Shown piece by piece: positions 28,175-37,740 of a DNA stretch of 64,000 nt. The stretch is from Nocardia vinacea (GTDB taxonomy: Bacteria > Actinomycetota > Actinomycetes > Mycobacteriales > Mycobacteriaceae). The number at the start of each line of letters is the position of its first letter. Position 1 is the first letter of the stretch. The DNA lies in contig NZ_CP109149.1 in NCBI RefSeq assembly GCF_035920345.1, forward strand, positions 9,920,001-9,984,000, in the 5' to 3' direction. Below the pieces are notes generated by a model. It made no database searches, was not told the DNA's origin, and was given only the letters and a program-made list of their open reading frames with translations. The translations under genes were made by a program, and so were the position numbers.

Positions 28175-29314
28175 GTGAAGGTGCCTGCGCAGGTGACTCT
28201 CGTGTTGGTGCATGGCATTCTGTCCAGCCGCGACAAGTGGGCGCCGCTGGTCAACCTGCTGCTACGCGATGACGACCTTGCCGGATGTGTGAAGGTGATG
28301 GAGGTCGAGTATCCGAGCAAAGCTGTCGAGCTCGCCCCGACCAAGCAGCTTCCCGACTTGGACATGGTGGCCGGGTATCTCGAAACTGAGCTCGCGGAGA
28401 AACTGACTCCTGATCAGCCGATAGTGTTTGCCGGCCACAGCCAGGGCGGCTTGGTTGTGCAGCGCTACTTGGCCCAGCAGTTGCACGCGGGGCGTGGTCG
28501 CGAGCTGAAGCGGGTGCGGAGGTTTTTGATGTTCGCAACCCCGAACTCCGGCTCGGAATACCTTCTCCCGCTGCGTAAACGGTGGAGGCGCAATCCGCAG
28601 GAGATCGAACTGCGGCCCCTCAACCAGAAGATCATCGACACGCAGGCCGCCATTCTCCAGCAGGTCGTGTATGCCCAGGAGTTCACCGCGACCACTGCGC
28701 CGATACCAGTCGAGGTGTTCGCCGGAATGTCGGATCGGGTAGTACCGCCGCAGTCAGCGAAGTCGGTATTCCCCTATGGCGGAGACCTCCCGGGCGATCA
28801 CTCGTCGATTGTCGTACCACGGTCGGTCGAGGACTTGGTGTACGTGATCATCAAAGCCCGACTGCTTCGAGCGATTCAAGAAAGCCAGCCCACTGCTAGC
28901 GAGGTGACGAGTGATGGTCAGGTGGCACAGTTGGACGAAGTGATCGACCGCGGACTGCGAGCGCAGCGGACTGCCCCGGCATCCGGATTCCGTCTCAGCG
29001 AGGATGCGGTCAAAGTGATCACGGCAGCGCTGGATGGGATAGATGACCTGGTGGATCCCGCTACTCGCGAGCAGTTCGTGAAATCGATGCCTCGCTACAT
29101 CCAAGGACGGCAGGGATTTGGCGGCAGCAACTCCAAGTTGCAGCTTGCTGCGCTGGTCAGGCACTGCGCGACCTTCGAAGAAGCTGGGCGCCAAGCCCTA
29201 ACCGCCAGCCTGGAATTCTACTTCGTCAACGATCCCGCCGGGTTGCGAGCGCTCGCCGTCATCGATGAGTGCTGGCCGGAAGCAGCGGAGGACAACGCCT
29301 CACACACCGGGTAG
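28175..29314 (+). CDS. Alpha/beta hydrolase with effector-associated-like tail
   Basis: 379 residues. The hydrolase domain (about 1-230) has an oxyanion segment LVLVHGILSSRDKW, the nucleophile elbow GHSQGG, an acid in AGMSDRVVPP and a His in LPGDHSSIV. The C-terminal 85 residues (TAALDGIDDLVDPATREQFV to LRALAVIDECWP) form a small helical domain resembling effector-associated domains that couple effectors to VMAP proteins. GTG at 28175 or 28181 is the start. First gene of the four-gene operon; likely a lipid or ester-hydrolysing effector (inference). Confidence 0.8.
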   Translation: MKVPAQVTLVLVHGILSSRDKWAPLVNLLLRDDDLAGCVKVMEVEYPSKAVELAPTKQLPDLDMVAGYLETELAEKLTPDQPIVFAGHSQGGLVVQRYLAQQLHAGRGRELKRVRRFLMFATPNSGSEYLLPLRKRWRRNPQEIELRPLNQKIIDTQAAILQQVVYAQEFTATTAPIPVEVFAGMSDRVVPPQSAKSVFPYGGDLPGDHSSIVVPRSVEDLVYVIIKARLLRAIQESQPTASEVTSDGQVAQLDEVIDRGLRAQRTAPASGFRLSEDAVKVITAALDGIDDLVDPATREQFVKSMPRYIQGRQGFGGSNSKLQLAALVRHCATFEEAGRQALTASLEFYFVNDPAGLRALAVIDECWPEAAEDNASHTG

Positions 29315-30479
29315 GCGCGACGGCACAGACGACCGGGCCGCCGCGCCCCACAGGCATAAGTCGACGCGCCTGGATGAGGATGCGTGGGTCGAACTGAAGG
29401 GTTTGTTGCCTGAGCATAGTCGGTTGCCGTGGACCTATGACGCCTATCGTCACGCCTTCGAGACCGCAGGTGACCTGCCGGGCGCACGTCTGCCACCCAA
29501 CCTCAAGACGATGATCGATGTCGTACACGATCTCGATCTACGCGGGGCGGGCAGGGCGATGCCGTTGCCCCTCCCGTTCATCCGTTTTCTGGCCGCCCAG
29601 ATGGCGGATCGGGAACTGGCCGCCCGTCTCGATGCTTGGGTGGCGAAGGTGAGTAAAAGGCTCGGCACAGCTCCGGTCCCGCCAGCCTCGTCACAGGCAC
29701 CGAGCATGAGAACAGTGCACGTCGAACTGACCGCCGCCCGCCAAGAGCACCGATACACATTGCGAATGTGGCTGCACCGCGACGTCTTCGAGTGCATTCG
29801 AGAGGCCGATAGCCCAGTGGACCTCGCCACGGCGCAGGAGCAGGTGGGCGAGCAGTTGGTCGCAATCTACAAGTCCGGAATCGACACTTCCGAGCTGCGG
29901 CGTCTGGAGTTCCATGTTCCCTTCGAGTTACTCGATGAGCCGTTCGAGACATGGGTCGCACCCCTCGGCGTGCCGGGTCGAAACACAGTGATCGGCGAAC
30001 ATTTCGAGGTCGTTGTGCGTTGCCCAGGTGAACGGTCTTATGCCATCGGTGACCACTGGCGCCGCAAATGGGACTGGTTTGCCGCCAACAATGGCGCAGA
30101 CCCTGAGGCGGTCAAGGTCCTTGGTGATGACGACTTTCTGCGTGGGGCGACCAAGGAACTGCTCGACGACGCGCCTCCGGTGTGCTTGTTCGCGTCGGTG
30201 AGCGGTGAGCACCTCGAAGAGGTGTTGTACGGAATGCTGGAAGGCGGGATACCGATCGCTGTATGGCCCAGAGGTGGGTACCCAGCGTCTGCACCGATCG
30301 AGCACGCCTTCGAAACCGAGTTGCGGGCAAACGCAAAGAACGGAGCGCCGTTCCACCTTCGTGATTTGCCCGCACGCATCAGAAGCTGGCGTTCGAAGTC
30401 GTACCCGACGCAACAGTCCCCCACCCTCGTGCTGCTGTGGGACGATCCGAGCTGTCGACCTTCCTCGCGAATTAGCTGA
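29265..30479 (+). CDS. VMAP-C domain protein (vWA-MoxR-associated)
   Basis: 404 residues. Residues about 35-130 form a helical domain that could be the partner effector-associated domain. From about 145 the sequence fits the VMAP-C domain: VHVELTAARQEHRYTLRMWL, LRRLEFHVPFELLDEPFETW, EHFEVVVRCPGER, and the ending LVLLWDDPSCRP. In conflict systems, such proteins link MoxR ATPase, vWA protein and effector. The gene starts 50 bases inside the preceding ORF, implying tight coupling. No catalytic site is evident. Confidence 0.75.
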   Translation: MSAGRKQRRTTPHTPGRRDGTDDRAAAPHRHKSTRLDEDAWVELKGLLPEHSRLPWTYDAYRHAFETAGDLPGARLPPNLKTMIDVVHDLDLRGAGRAMPLPLPFIRFLAAQMADRELAARLDAWVAKVSKRLGTAPVPPASSQAPSMRTVHVELTAARQEHRYTLRMWLHRDVFECIREADSPVDLATAQEQVGEQLVAIYKSGIDTSELRRLEFHVPFELLDEPFETWVAPLGVPGRNTVIGEHFEVVVRCPGERSYAIGDHWRRKWDWFAANNGADPEAVKVLGDDDFLRGATKELLDDAPPVCLFASVSGEHLEEVLYGMLEGGIPIAVWPRGGYPASAPIEHAFETELRANAKNGAPFHLRDLPARIRSWRSKSYPTQQSPTLVLLWDDPSCRPSSRIS

Positions 30480-30494
30480 CGTGAGAGGACATTG

Positions 30495-31616
30495 ATGACG
30501 ATTCCCGATGAGGCTCCGACGGAGCCGAAGGAGTGGTGGGTCTACCGCGGGGAGGGCGATGCCGACGAGCGACTGAAGCTTCTGGTCGGAAATGAGCCGC
30601 CATGGCGGAGCTTTGGTGGGACCGTCGATTCCGCTTACCGGGCTCCCGGTATGGACAGTGCATCGGGTGCCGAGACCAAGCGACGTGGAGACAAGTATGT
30701 TCCCGCTGCCCCCGAGATAAACGCCGTCAACACCGCCTTGTACCTGCGCCGGCCGCTGCTAGTCACGGGTAAACCCGGAGTCGGCAAAACCACACTCGCA
30801 TACAGCATCGCCACCGACCTCGGTCTCGGTCCGGTGCTGCACTGGCCCATCACCAGCCGCACCAGCCTTCGCGATGGCCTTTACCACTACGATGCGATCA
30901 GTCGCCTTCATGACGCTAACCTCAGCCATCTCAACCGAGCAGCAGCACGACCCCGCCACACGAACGGTCACCGGGCGCGAATCCCACACACCCCGCAGAC
31001 CGGTGGCGCCGCCATCGGTACACGGGCGGCGACCATCGCCAACTACCTTCGCCTGGGGCCGCTGGGCACGGCATTGATACCGCAGGACCGTCCACGAGTT
31101 CTGCTGATCGATGAGATCGACAAATGCGATATTGACCTCCCGGGCGATTTGTTGACAGTGCTCGAAGACGGAGCCTTCGAGATCCCCGAACTGGCACGCA
31201 TGGCCACCCAACAACCACAGATCCGGGTCGGATCTCACGACAGCCCCGACCCCGACGTGTGCATCGACCGCGGCAAGGTCAGTTGCCGTGCATTCCCCAT
31301 CATCGTGATGACCAGCAACGGTGAGCGAGAGTTCCCTCCACCGTTCCTGCGGCGATGCATCCGACTGAACATCAAGCCCCCAGGAGAGGAGAAGCTGCGT
31401 CGGATTCTCGAAGAACGCCTCAAGATCGACAAGAACGACCGAAGTTTCGATGACCTCATCACCGCTTTCAACACTCGCCAAACCCAAGGCGGCGTGGCTA
31501 CGGATCAACTCCTCAACGCGATCCAACTGAGGTTGAGCGGAGCATGGTCCGACGCGGGCGACTACGACGAATTCGTTGAGAGCGCTATGCAGCCACTGAC
31601 CGGGCCGGACTCTTGA
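30495..31616 (+). CDS. MoxR-type AAA ATPase
   Basis: 373-residue AAA+ ATPase. Walker A GKPGVGKTT is at 92-100, Walker B VLLIDEIDKCD near 201-210, sensor 1 IIVMTSNGEREFP and an arginine-finger region FLRRCIRLNIKPP. It is expected to remodel a client through the vWA protein encoded next. ATG at 30495 follows GAGAGGA; a TTG lies one codon earlier. It sits 7 bases before the giant gene's start. Confidence 0.9.
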   Translation: MTIPDEAPTEPKEWWVYRGEGDADERLKLLVGNEPPWRSFGGTVDSAYRAPGMDSASGAETKRRGDKYVPAAPEINAVNTALYLRRPLLVTGKPGVGKTTLAYSIATDLGLGPVLHWPITSRTSLRDGLYHYDAISRLHDANLSHLNRAAARPRHTNGHRARIPHTPQTGGAAIGTRAATIANYLRLGPLGTALIPQDRPRVLLIDEIDKCDIDLPGDLLTVLEDGAFEIPELARMATQQPQIRVGSHDSPDPDVCIDRGKVSCRAFPIIVMTSNGEREFPPPFLRRCIRLNIKPPGEEKLRRILEERLKIDKNDRSFDDLITAFNTRQTQGGVATDQLLNAIQLRLSGAWSDAGDYDEFVESAMQPLTGPDS

Positions 31617-31623
31617 GCACGGC

Positions 31624-34600
31624 ATGATCGACCGCCTGCTCCGGGGCATCATCGACGCGGGCGCTGACATCGGCTCTGCAGAACTAGCCGAGATCCTGTG
31701 GCTGGCCAAGCGAATCGACTCACCTCCCAACTCCGAGTTCTCCTCAGCGGCAGCGCAGCCGAACGGCGACCCGGGCCTGAGGCTTGTGGACGACGCTCCA
31801 CACAACAGTGAATCGACAGCGCCGTCGATGGCTCCTGTCTATCCGGCGCATCGAGGAGAAAGGATCACTAAGTCCTCGTCCGGTACAGGAGTCCGGGTCC
31901 GAGTGCGGCGCGCGAACTCACTGGATGACCCACTCGCCGTGATGCGCGCGCTTAGACCGCTGGGTCGACGACCCACCAGCGCTGGTCTTGTTCTCGATCT
32001 CGACGAGGAAGCTACTGTCGAAGCGAGTATCGACCAGCAGATGCTCGTACCGGTACTGAGTCCGGCCAGCGGCCGCTGGCTCAACCTGGCACTGGTCATC
32101 GACACACACCACTCAATGCTGCTCTGGCACGACCTGGTTCGAGAACTGTGCCGCACCATTGTCGACACCGGCCTGTTCCGCACCGTCCAAACCTGGCATC
32201 TCCATTTGCCGGACTCCGAGACATCAGCCCATGTCACCCGAACTCGCGGCGGAATGCTGCGCAGTCCCCACGAGGTCATCGACCCCACAGGCAGCCAGTT
32301 GATCCTCGTTCTGAGCGATACGATGGGCGATTCCTGGAGTACCCCTGCCCTGCACGACGTGATCCGGAAGTGGGGCGCCCACAGCTCCGTCGCGATCATC
32401 AACCCGCTACCCGAGCGACTGTGGAACCGCGGTGCGATACACCCCACCGTTCGACTCGTACGTGCCTCGACACCCGCCGCTCCCAATACCGCATGGGACC
32501 TGATGAGCCCTCCCGCACGCCGCCGACTTCGCCACCATCGCCAGATCATGGGCATCCCGATCGTCGACACCACTCCATCCGTACTGGCTGATCTGGCTTA
32601 CCTCATCGCAGGCGACGGCACATCACATCGCATAACGTGCTTGTTGATCAACACCACGAAAACCGCAGATCCCCCAACGGACATCGCATCGGATGAAGCG
32701 CGGATCCTTGCGGTGACGAACAAAGTAGGGGTCGACGCAATACGAGACTTCAATGAAAAGGCTTCCCCCACCGCTCGGGAGTTGGCTGCATACCTTTCGG
32801 TCATGCCGTTGACGCTGCCGGTTATGAACCTCGTACGTGCTGTTATGCTTCCCGGTGCCGACCACGGTCATCTTGCAGAAGTTGCCTTGAGCAGTCTGAT
32901 CGAACCATGGGAACATAGTTCCACAATCGACCCGGAACAACTTGAATTGCGTTTTCGCGCTGGTGTGCGAGAGGCGCTTCTCGGTTCGCTGCTTGAGGAC
33001 GATATCGTTCGCGTGAAAGACCTTGTCGAAACCAGGTTGTCGGCTTATATCGCTCGACGCCCCGGCAGCGCCGGGGATTTTCCGGCAATCCAACTCGTCG
33101 ACAGGGAGAGCGGCGACCACTCAATAGTCGCCGATTCCATGAACTTCGCCAAGATGGGCGTGAACGCCCGGCCTGCCGAATCGCCATCGGACATCGAAGA
33201 TCATTCGGAGATCGCCGGATTGGTTTACATGAACTCGGGGGTCTCAGGTTCAAGCCATCTCGAAAGTGAATCTTACGCGTCAGCGACTCCGTACTGGATA
33301 CAGGGATTCCGAATCGAAGATTTCCCTTATCGGCAGATTCCCCCAGCGGTCGAGGTCAGTGATCTGCTGTCGCCATATCAAAAGTGGTTGCCGTTTGTGG
33401 GGCGTGAGGTTGAAATTGAGGCGCTCCTTCGATGGCGTGATAACGAGGACGTGCCAGATTTTTCAGCGCAGCTCGTCAGTGGCGCTCAAGGAGTCGGAAA
33501 GACACGGTTGGCGATCGAATTCTCTGAGCGATGCCTCAATGACGGCTGGAAGACGTGGCGCCTTAAGTCGGACCGGTCGAAGCTGGATACAAGCTTGCTG
33601 CCCAGCGAGCTCTCAGGATCTATTATGCTGGTCATCGATGGCGTCGAGTCAATTCATACCTCGAAGCTTCGTGAGCTGTTCGCAGTCGTATCGCACATGG
33701 GTAACATTGTCCAGCCTCGACGAGCGCGTCTGCGCGTGCTACTGCTCTCGGGGGGGCGGCAGGGCTGGTGGATCAAGGCTCGAAAACGCCTGCAAGACAG
33801 CCTGCTCCGTAGAGCGCTCGACAGGACTCCGGAGTTGAGGCTGCCACCGCTTCGGGTAGATGCCAAGTCCAGGGTAAATCTGTTGAATATCGCAATGGAT
33901 CGCTTTCCCGGTGATTTGGCATTTGACGCCGATGCGGCCGTTGGTCGTGAGCCACTAGCTTTGGACATGCTGCCTCGGCTGGTGAATACCCCGGCTGAGA
34001 TTCAAGCTGCAGCTATATCAGCCCTTCAAATGCAGAACAGGGAGGTACGCCTTTTCTCTGATCGCGGCCTGGCGCTCGCGCTGATATCCGCAAAAGGAAA
34101 TGGTGGCAACGCGGAACCTTCATCTGTATTGAGAACTGGCGTGGTCCTTGCAGAAGGTTTGATCCTTACCCCGTTCCTGCCCAATGTTGATAGCGCATTG
34201 ATACAGGTCTATGAAATAGCCCCGCGTCGAGTTGGGTGGGTCGCTGCCCGCATAGTGTGGCAGAATTCATCGCTGCGCGCCGCTATTCTTTCTGTGGACA
34301 GTGATATTTCCATTGGCATAGCGATACCTCGCGTCAATCGCGACGTAAGGTATCGATTTGCCACCGTCGTGACCGAACATATTGATAGGGATAGAGGTAA
34401 GAGTGCGCTTCCTGAGCTCCTTCAGGGAGAAATCACTCGCTTACCCGGTGGACAATGGTCAATTTACAGCTTCCTTGGCGTAAAAGCGCCCGGTGCTGGC
34501 GAGTGGCTCATGGGTGCGCTGGTCTTGGAAAAGGAAGCCCCGATCGGCATTATTACGGCGAAAGACGCATCAGGAACCTTTACGGTAACCGCGCTTGACG

Positions 34601-36672
34601 ACGTATTGAACGCGCCTGGATTTTCAACTGTCACCAGCCGTCATCGAGCGCTGGTATCCGCCGCCCGAACCTCGCCGGCCCGAACGCCCGATACTGCCCA
34701 TTCCGAGACGCTGGCGGCGCGACGGCAACAGGCCGACTCTCATCGGGCAGCCGGACGATTTGCTGAGGCCGCACGGTTGTACGAAGGAGCGCTCGCTGAA
34801 AGTAAGCGAATTCTCGGTCCCCGTAACTCTGACACGCTGGCCGTACGCCTCGGATTGACTAGTGCTTACCTGGCAATGGGACGCGATGCCGATGGTGAAG
34901 CGCTGGAAGCGGAAACGGAAGAATCGCTGTCTTTGGCCATCGAAACGGTTGTCGGCTATCGGCAGTTGGTGGCCGATGACCAATCCGATCGCTTCTTGCC
35001 CGACCTCGCCATGTGTCTCGATCTTCTCGGGTCTCAGCTTGGTGTGGTGGGTCGGCCGCAGGAGGCGTTGGGGGCGGTCTCCGAAGCTGTCGAGATCTAT
35101 CGGCGCTTGGTGGACGGTGAGCCCGATGTCTACCTGCCTCAACTCGCAGGGAGTCTCAACAACCTCGGGTCTCAGCTTGGTGTGGTGGGTCGGCCGCAGG
35201 AGGCGTTGGGGGCGGTCTCCGAAGTCGTCGAGATCTATCGGCGCTTGGTGGACGGTGAGCCCGATGTCTACCTGCCTCAACTCGCAGGGAGTCTCAACAA
35301 TCTCGGGTCTCAGCTTGGTGTGGTGGGTCGGCCGCAGGAGGCGTTGGGGGCGGTCTCCGAAGTCGTCGAGATCTATCGGCGCTTGGTGGACGGTGAGCCC
35401 GATGTCTACCTGCCTCAACTCGCAGGGAGTCTCAACAATCTCGGGTCTCGGTTGGGTGTGCTGGGTCGGTGGGAGGAGGCGTTGGGGGAGGCCGCCCAAG
35501 CTGTCGAGATCCTGCGGCGGCTGGCGAACATTAGCCCTGACGCATTCCTGCCCTCTTTGGCCGATTGTGTGAGCAGTATGGCGAATTGGTTGGACCAAAC
35601 AGGTCGGCGGGAGGAGGCGTTGGCTGCGGCCACCGAAGCCGTCGAGATCTTTCGGCCTTTGACGTCCCAGTACCCGGAGACCTTCGGCCAGAAGGCGAAG
35701 CAGGCTGAGCGAGTCTTGAGGCTGTTGCGGAGTTCTCAAGACGATGTTGATCGACACCATCAGGGCAGGGCGAGCAGGGCCGGACAGGGCGTCGCGGCGA
35801 GGGTGGTTTGTGTGCATGGGATCGGGCAACAGGTCTCCGGTGGCGAACTGGCCAGGCATGACTGGCTGCTTGCATTGAACACCGGGTTGGTGTCGGCTGG
35901 CGCTGACCGGCTCACCGATATCGAGGTCGTGATGGGGTTCTACGGGGATCTGTTCCGCCCGGTATCGAAGTCTTATGCGGCCAGTGACGTGTGGTACGAG
36001 GCCGACGACGTCGAGTCCGGGTTCGAACGTGACCTCTTGACCAAATGGTGGCACGCTGCAGCATCAGCCGATCCAGGCGTGCTTCCCGACGATCGAAGTT
36101 TGACCGGAAGGTTGTCGGTGCAGGCGATGCTTGGGCAGCTGCTCAAATCTAGATTTTTCAGCGGTGTCGCGATGCGCGCGATGGTCGGTGACCTGAAACA
36201 GTTCCGGCGCTACCTCACCGAACCGATACTTCGAGAGCGTGTCCGTGCCCGTGTCCGCGGCCAGATCACACCAGATACGCGTGTGATGGTAGCCCATTCA
36301 CTCGGATCTATTGTCGCCTATGAAACCTTGTGTGCTAGCCCGGGGCATCCGGTGCGAGCGCTGGTCACCCTGGGGTCGCCGCTGGGGATCCCAGGCCTGA
36401 TCTTTGATCGTCTCGAGCCGACTCCAGCTGGCGGAGTCGGGGCTTGGCCGGGTTCTGATGGGTTGGTGTGGACCAACATCACCGACGCCGGCGATACGGT
36501 GGCGTTGGTCAAGAAGCTCGACCCGCTGTTTGGCACCCCGTTTTCGCGGCGAGTGAGGGATGTGACGGTGCACAACGGTGCCAAAGCTCATGAAGTATCC
36601 GCATATCTGGCCGACAAACTGGCCGGGCAGGCAGTAGCGGAGGGCCTGCGTGGCGTTTCGTCGGACTGGTGA
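31624..36672 (+). CDS. Giant vWA-STAND-TPR-hydrolase protein
   Basis: 1682 residues. (1) About 1-400: SAV_2336-N/vWA-like domain (LNLALVIDTHHSMLLWHDLV, then ILVLSDTMGDSW). (2) About 590-800: STAND-type NTPase with P-loop SGAQGVGKTRLA (about 618). (3) About 830-1010: beta-rich domain resembling a trypsin-like fold that lacks the His, Asp and Ser motifs. (4) About 1020-1360: TPR-like repeats, three nearly identical 46-residue units. (5) About 1390-1680: alpha/beta hydrolase with VVCVHGIGQQ and elbow AHSLGS (about 1556). It probably acts as sensor and effector in one chain. GC content drops within the middle. Function is inferred from domains. Confidence 0.85.
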   Translation: MIDRLLRGIIDAGADIGSAELAEILWLAKRIDSPPNSEFSSAAAQPNGDPGLRLVDDAPHNSESTAPSMAPVYPAHRGERITKSSSGTGVRVRVRRANSLDDPLAVMRALRPLGRRPTSAGLVLDLDEEATVEASIDQQMLVPVLSPASGRWLNLALVIDTHHSMLLWHDLVRELCRTIVDTGLFRTVQTWHLHLPDSETSAHVTRTRGGMLRSPHEVIDPTGSQLILVLSDTMGDSWSTPALHDVIRKWGAHSSVAIINPLPERLWNRGAIHPTVRLVRASTPAAPNTAWDLMSPPARRRLRHHRQIMGIPIVDTTPSVLADLAYLIAGDGTSHRITCLLINTTKTADPPTDIASDEARILAVTNKVGVDAIRDFNEKASPTARELAAYLSVMPLTLPVMNLVRAVMLPGADHGHLAEVALSSLIEPWEHSSTIDPEQLELRFRAGVREALLGSLLEDDIVRVKDLVETRLSAYIARRPGSAGDFPAIQLVDRESGDHSIVADSMNFAKMGVNARPAESPSDIEDHSEIAGLVYMNSGVSGSSHLESESYASATPYWIQGFRIEDFPYRQIPPAVEVSDLLSPYQKWLPFVGREVEIEALLRWRDNEDVPDFSAQLVSGAQGVGKTRLAIEFSERCLNDGWKTWRLKSDRSKLDTSLLPSELSGSIMLVIDGVESIHTSKLRELFAVVSHMGNIVQPRRARLRVLLLSGGRQGWWIKARKRLQDSLLRRALDRTPELRLPPLRVDAKSRVNLLNIAMDRFPGDLAFDADAAVGREPLALDMLPRLVNTPAEIQAAAISALQMQNREVRLFSDRGLALALISAKGNGGNAEPSSVLRTGVVLAEGLILTPFLPNVDSALIQVYEIAPRRVGWVAARIVWQNSSLRAAILSVDSDISIGIAIPRVNRDVRYRFATVVTEHIDRDRGKSALPELLQGEITRLPGGQWSIYSFLGVKAPGAGEWLMGALVLEKEAPIGIITAKDASGTFTVTALDDVLNAPGFSTVTSRHRALVSAARTSPARTPDTAHSETLAARRQQADSHRAAGRFAEAARLYEGALAESKRILGPRNSDTLAVRLGLTSAYLAMGRDADGEALEAETEESLSLAIETVVGYRQLVADDQSDRFLPDLAMCLDLLGSQLGVVGRPQEALGAVSEAVEIYRRLVDGEPDVYLPQLAGSLNNLGSQLGVVGRPQEALGAVSEVVEIYRRLVDGEPDVYLPQLAGSLNNLGSQLGVVGRPQEALGAVSEVVEIYRRLVDGEPDVYLPQLAGSLNNLGSRLGVLGRWEEALGEAAQAVEILRRLANISPDAFLPSLADCVSSMANWLDQTGRREEALAAATEAVEIFRPLTSQYPETFGQKAKQAERVLRLLRSSQDDVDRHHQGRASRAGQGVAARVVCVHGIGQQVSGGELARHDWLLALNTGLVSAGADRLTDIEVVMGFYGDLFRPVSKSYAASDVWYEADDVESGFERDLLTKWWHAAASADPGVLPDDRSLTGRLSVQAMLGQLLKSRFFSGVAMRAMVGDLKQFRRYLTEPILRERVRARVRGQITPDTRVMVAHSLGSIVAYETLCASPGHPVRALVTLGSPLGIPGLIFDRLEPTPAGGVGAWPGSDGLVWTNITDAGDTVALVKKLDPLFGTPFSRRVRDVTVHNGAKAHEVSAYLADKLAGQAVAEGLRGVSSDW
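35026..35439 (+). repeat. Three tandem 138-bp repeats in the TPR region
   Basis: Units start at 35026, 35164 and 35302 with exact 138-bp spacing (46 codons). Units 1 and 2 differ at only about three bases. A fourth, diverged unit starts at 35440. The near identity suggests recent duplication or gene conversion. Confidence 0.93.
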
Positions 36673-36689
36673 TGGGCCGCGACGGTTCC

Positions 36690-37740
36690 TGGCGCGGTCA
36701 CCGAGCATGCCTCTGTGAACCCCTGTGGTTTGGGCACAAGCACGCAACTCGTGGGACAGTTCACGCCCCCTTTCGAATACCGCGGGAAGATCGGTCCTGC
36801 GAGGGATTCTCCGGCCGCGGGCTCGGCGTGCGAGGGTCCAGCGTGCCGGGCTGGAATCCGGGCACAAGCGGATGCGGCTCACCGGTGAATACGGCCAGTG
36901 CTGCGGCGACTTCGGTTATGTGTGATTTGACGTAGGTGGCGGTGGTGCCGTTGTTCTTCCTGTGGTGTCCGGCGCATTTCTGGGCGACGGCGTAGCTGAG
37001 GGTGCGTTCGACCCAGGTGAGGGTGGTGTGGCGTAGCCAATGGATGCTGATGCGCTGGCTGGCGACCCAGGGCAGTACCTGCCCGATCCGTAGCCAGATG
37101 CGGTCGAAACGTCTGCAGGTGATCGGTTTCCGTTGTGGTAGCGCAGTAACTGTCCCGAGCGCGGGCTTCCGCGTTGGGCGCCGTGCTCTTGCAGGTGCCG
37201 CATCAAGGTCGGTTAGACCGGTCGCTGCCGTCCTTTTCCCGCAGGTAGATCAGGCACTGTTCGGGGTCGAGATCGTTCAGACGCAGAGTGAGGGCACCGC
37301 CACGGCGGCAGGCGGTTTCGATGTGCAGGCGCAGAATCAGGGCATCGAGGTCGGGGTCGTTGTGATGTGGCAACCTGCGGAAATTGTCGACGTTCACGAA
37401 AACCCCGGGTAAGCCGCTTTTGTCGTTGCCGGTGGTGACCGCGACGTTTCAGATCTCGCAAAACTGATTCGGCGGAATCGAGGATCGGTGCGAGGGCTGT
37501 CCGGTGGGCATGGACAGTTGGCGGGCAGGGTTGTCGACGGGGCGTATCCAGCCGGTGTCCTCGGCATAGCGGTAGACACAGCGGGTCGCGCTGATGAAAT
37601 GCTCGACCGCGCTGGTCCCACCGCGGGAGGCGCGGTTCACGCGCGCGCCTGCTTGGATACCGGCCGCCATCTCTTCGAGATTGGCTTTGGTCGGCTCGTC
37701 GAGGCGACGCTCGGCCGATTGTGCGAGCTTGTCGCGACAC
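36690..37740 (-). pseudogene. Degraded tyrosine recombinase
   Basis: Read on the minus strand in shifting frames, this matches the intact recombinase at 25902-26945: RLDEPTKANLEEMAAGIQ, AVEHFISATRCVYRYAED, DLDALILRLHIETACRRGGA, ISIHWLRHTTLTWVERTLS and TGEPHPL. At least two frameshifts occur, and a 60-bp insertion with a 6-bp direct repeat lies at 37362-37421. The catalytic Tyr region reads TATYVKSH. The gene cannot make an active enzyme. Confidence 0.85.
37362..37421. repeat. 60-bp insertion with IS21-like end
   Basis: Relative to the intact recombinase, 66 bp are extra: a 60-bp insert flanked by GTCGTT (37356-37361 and 37422-37427). The insert contains TGTCGACGTTCACG, identical to the left tip of the IS21 copy at 2250. 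It is likely a scar or miniature derivative of a related IS. Confidence 0.6.

Noticed and set aside
35026..35577. CRISPR-like array
   Set aside because: The repeats are in-frame coding TPR units with 138-bp period and no spacers.
34624..36054. 476-codon minus-strand frame with repeats
   Set aside because: Its repeats are the complement of the TPR repeats of the giant gene.
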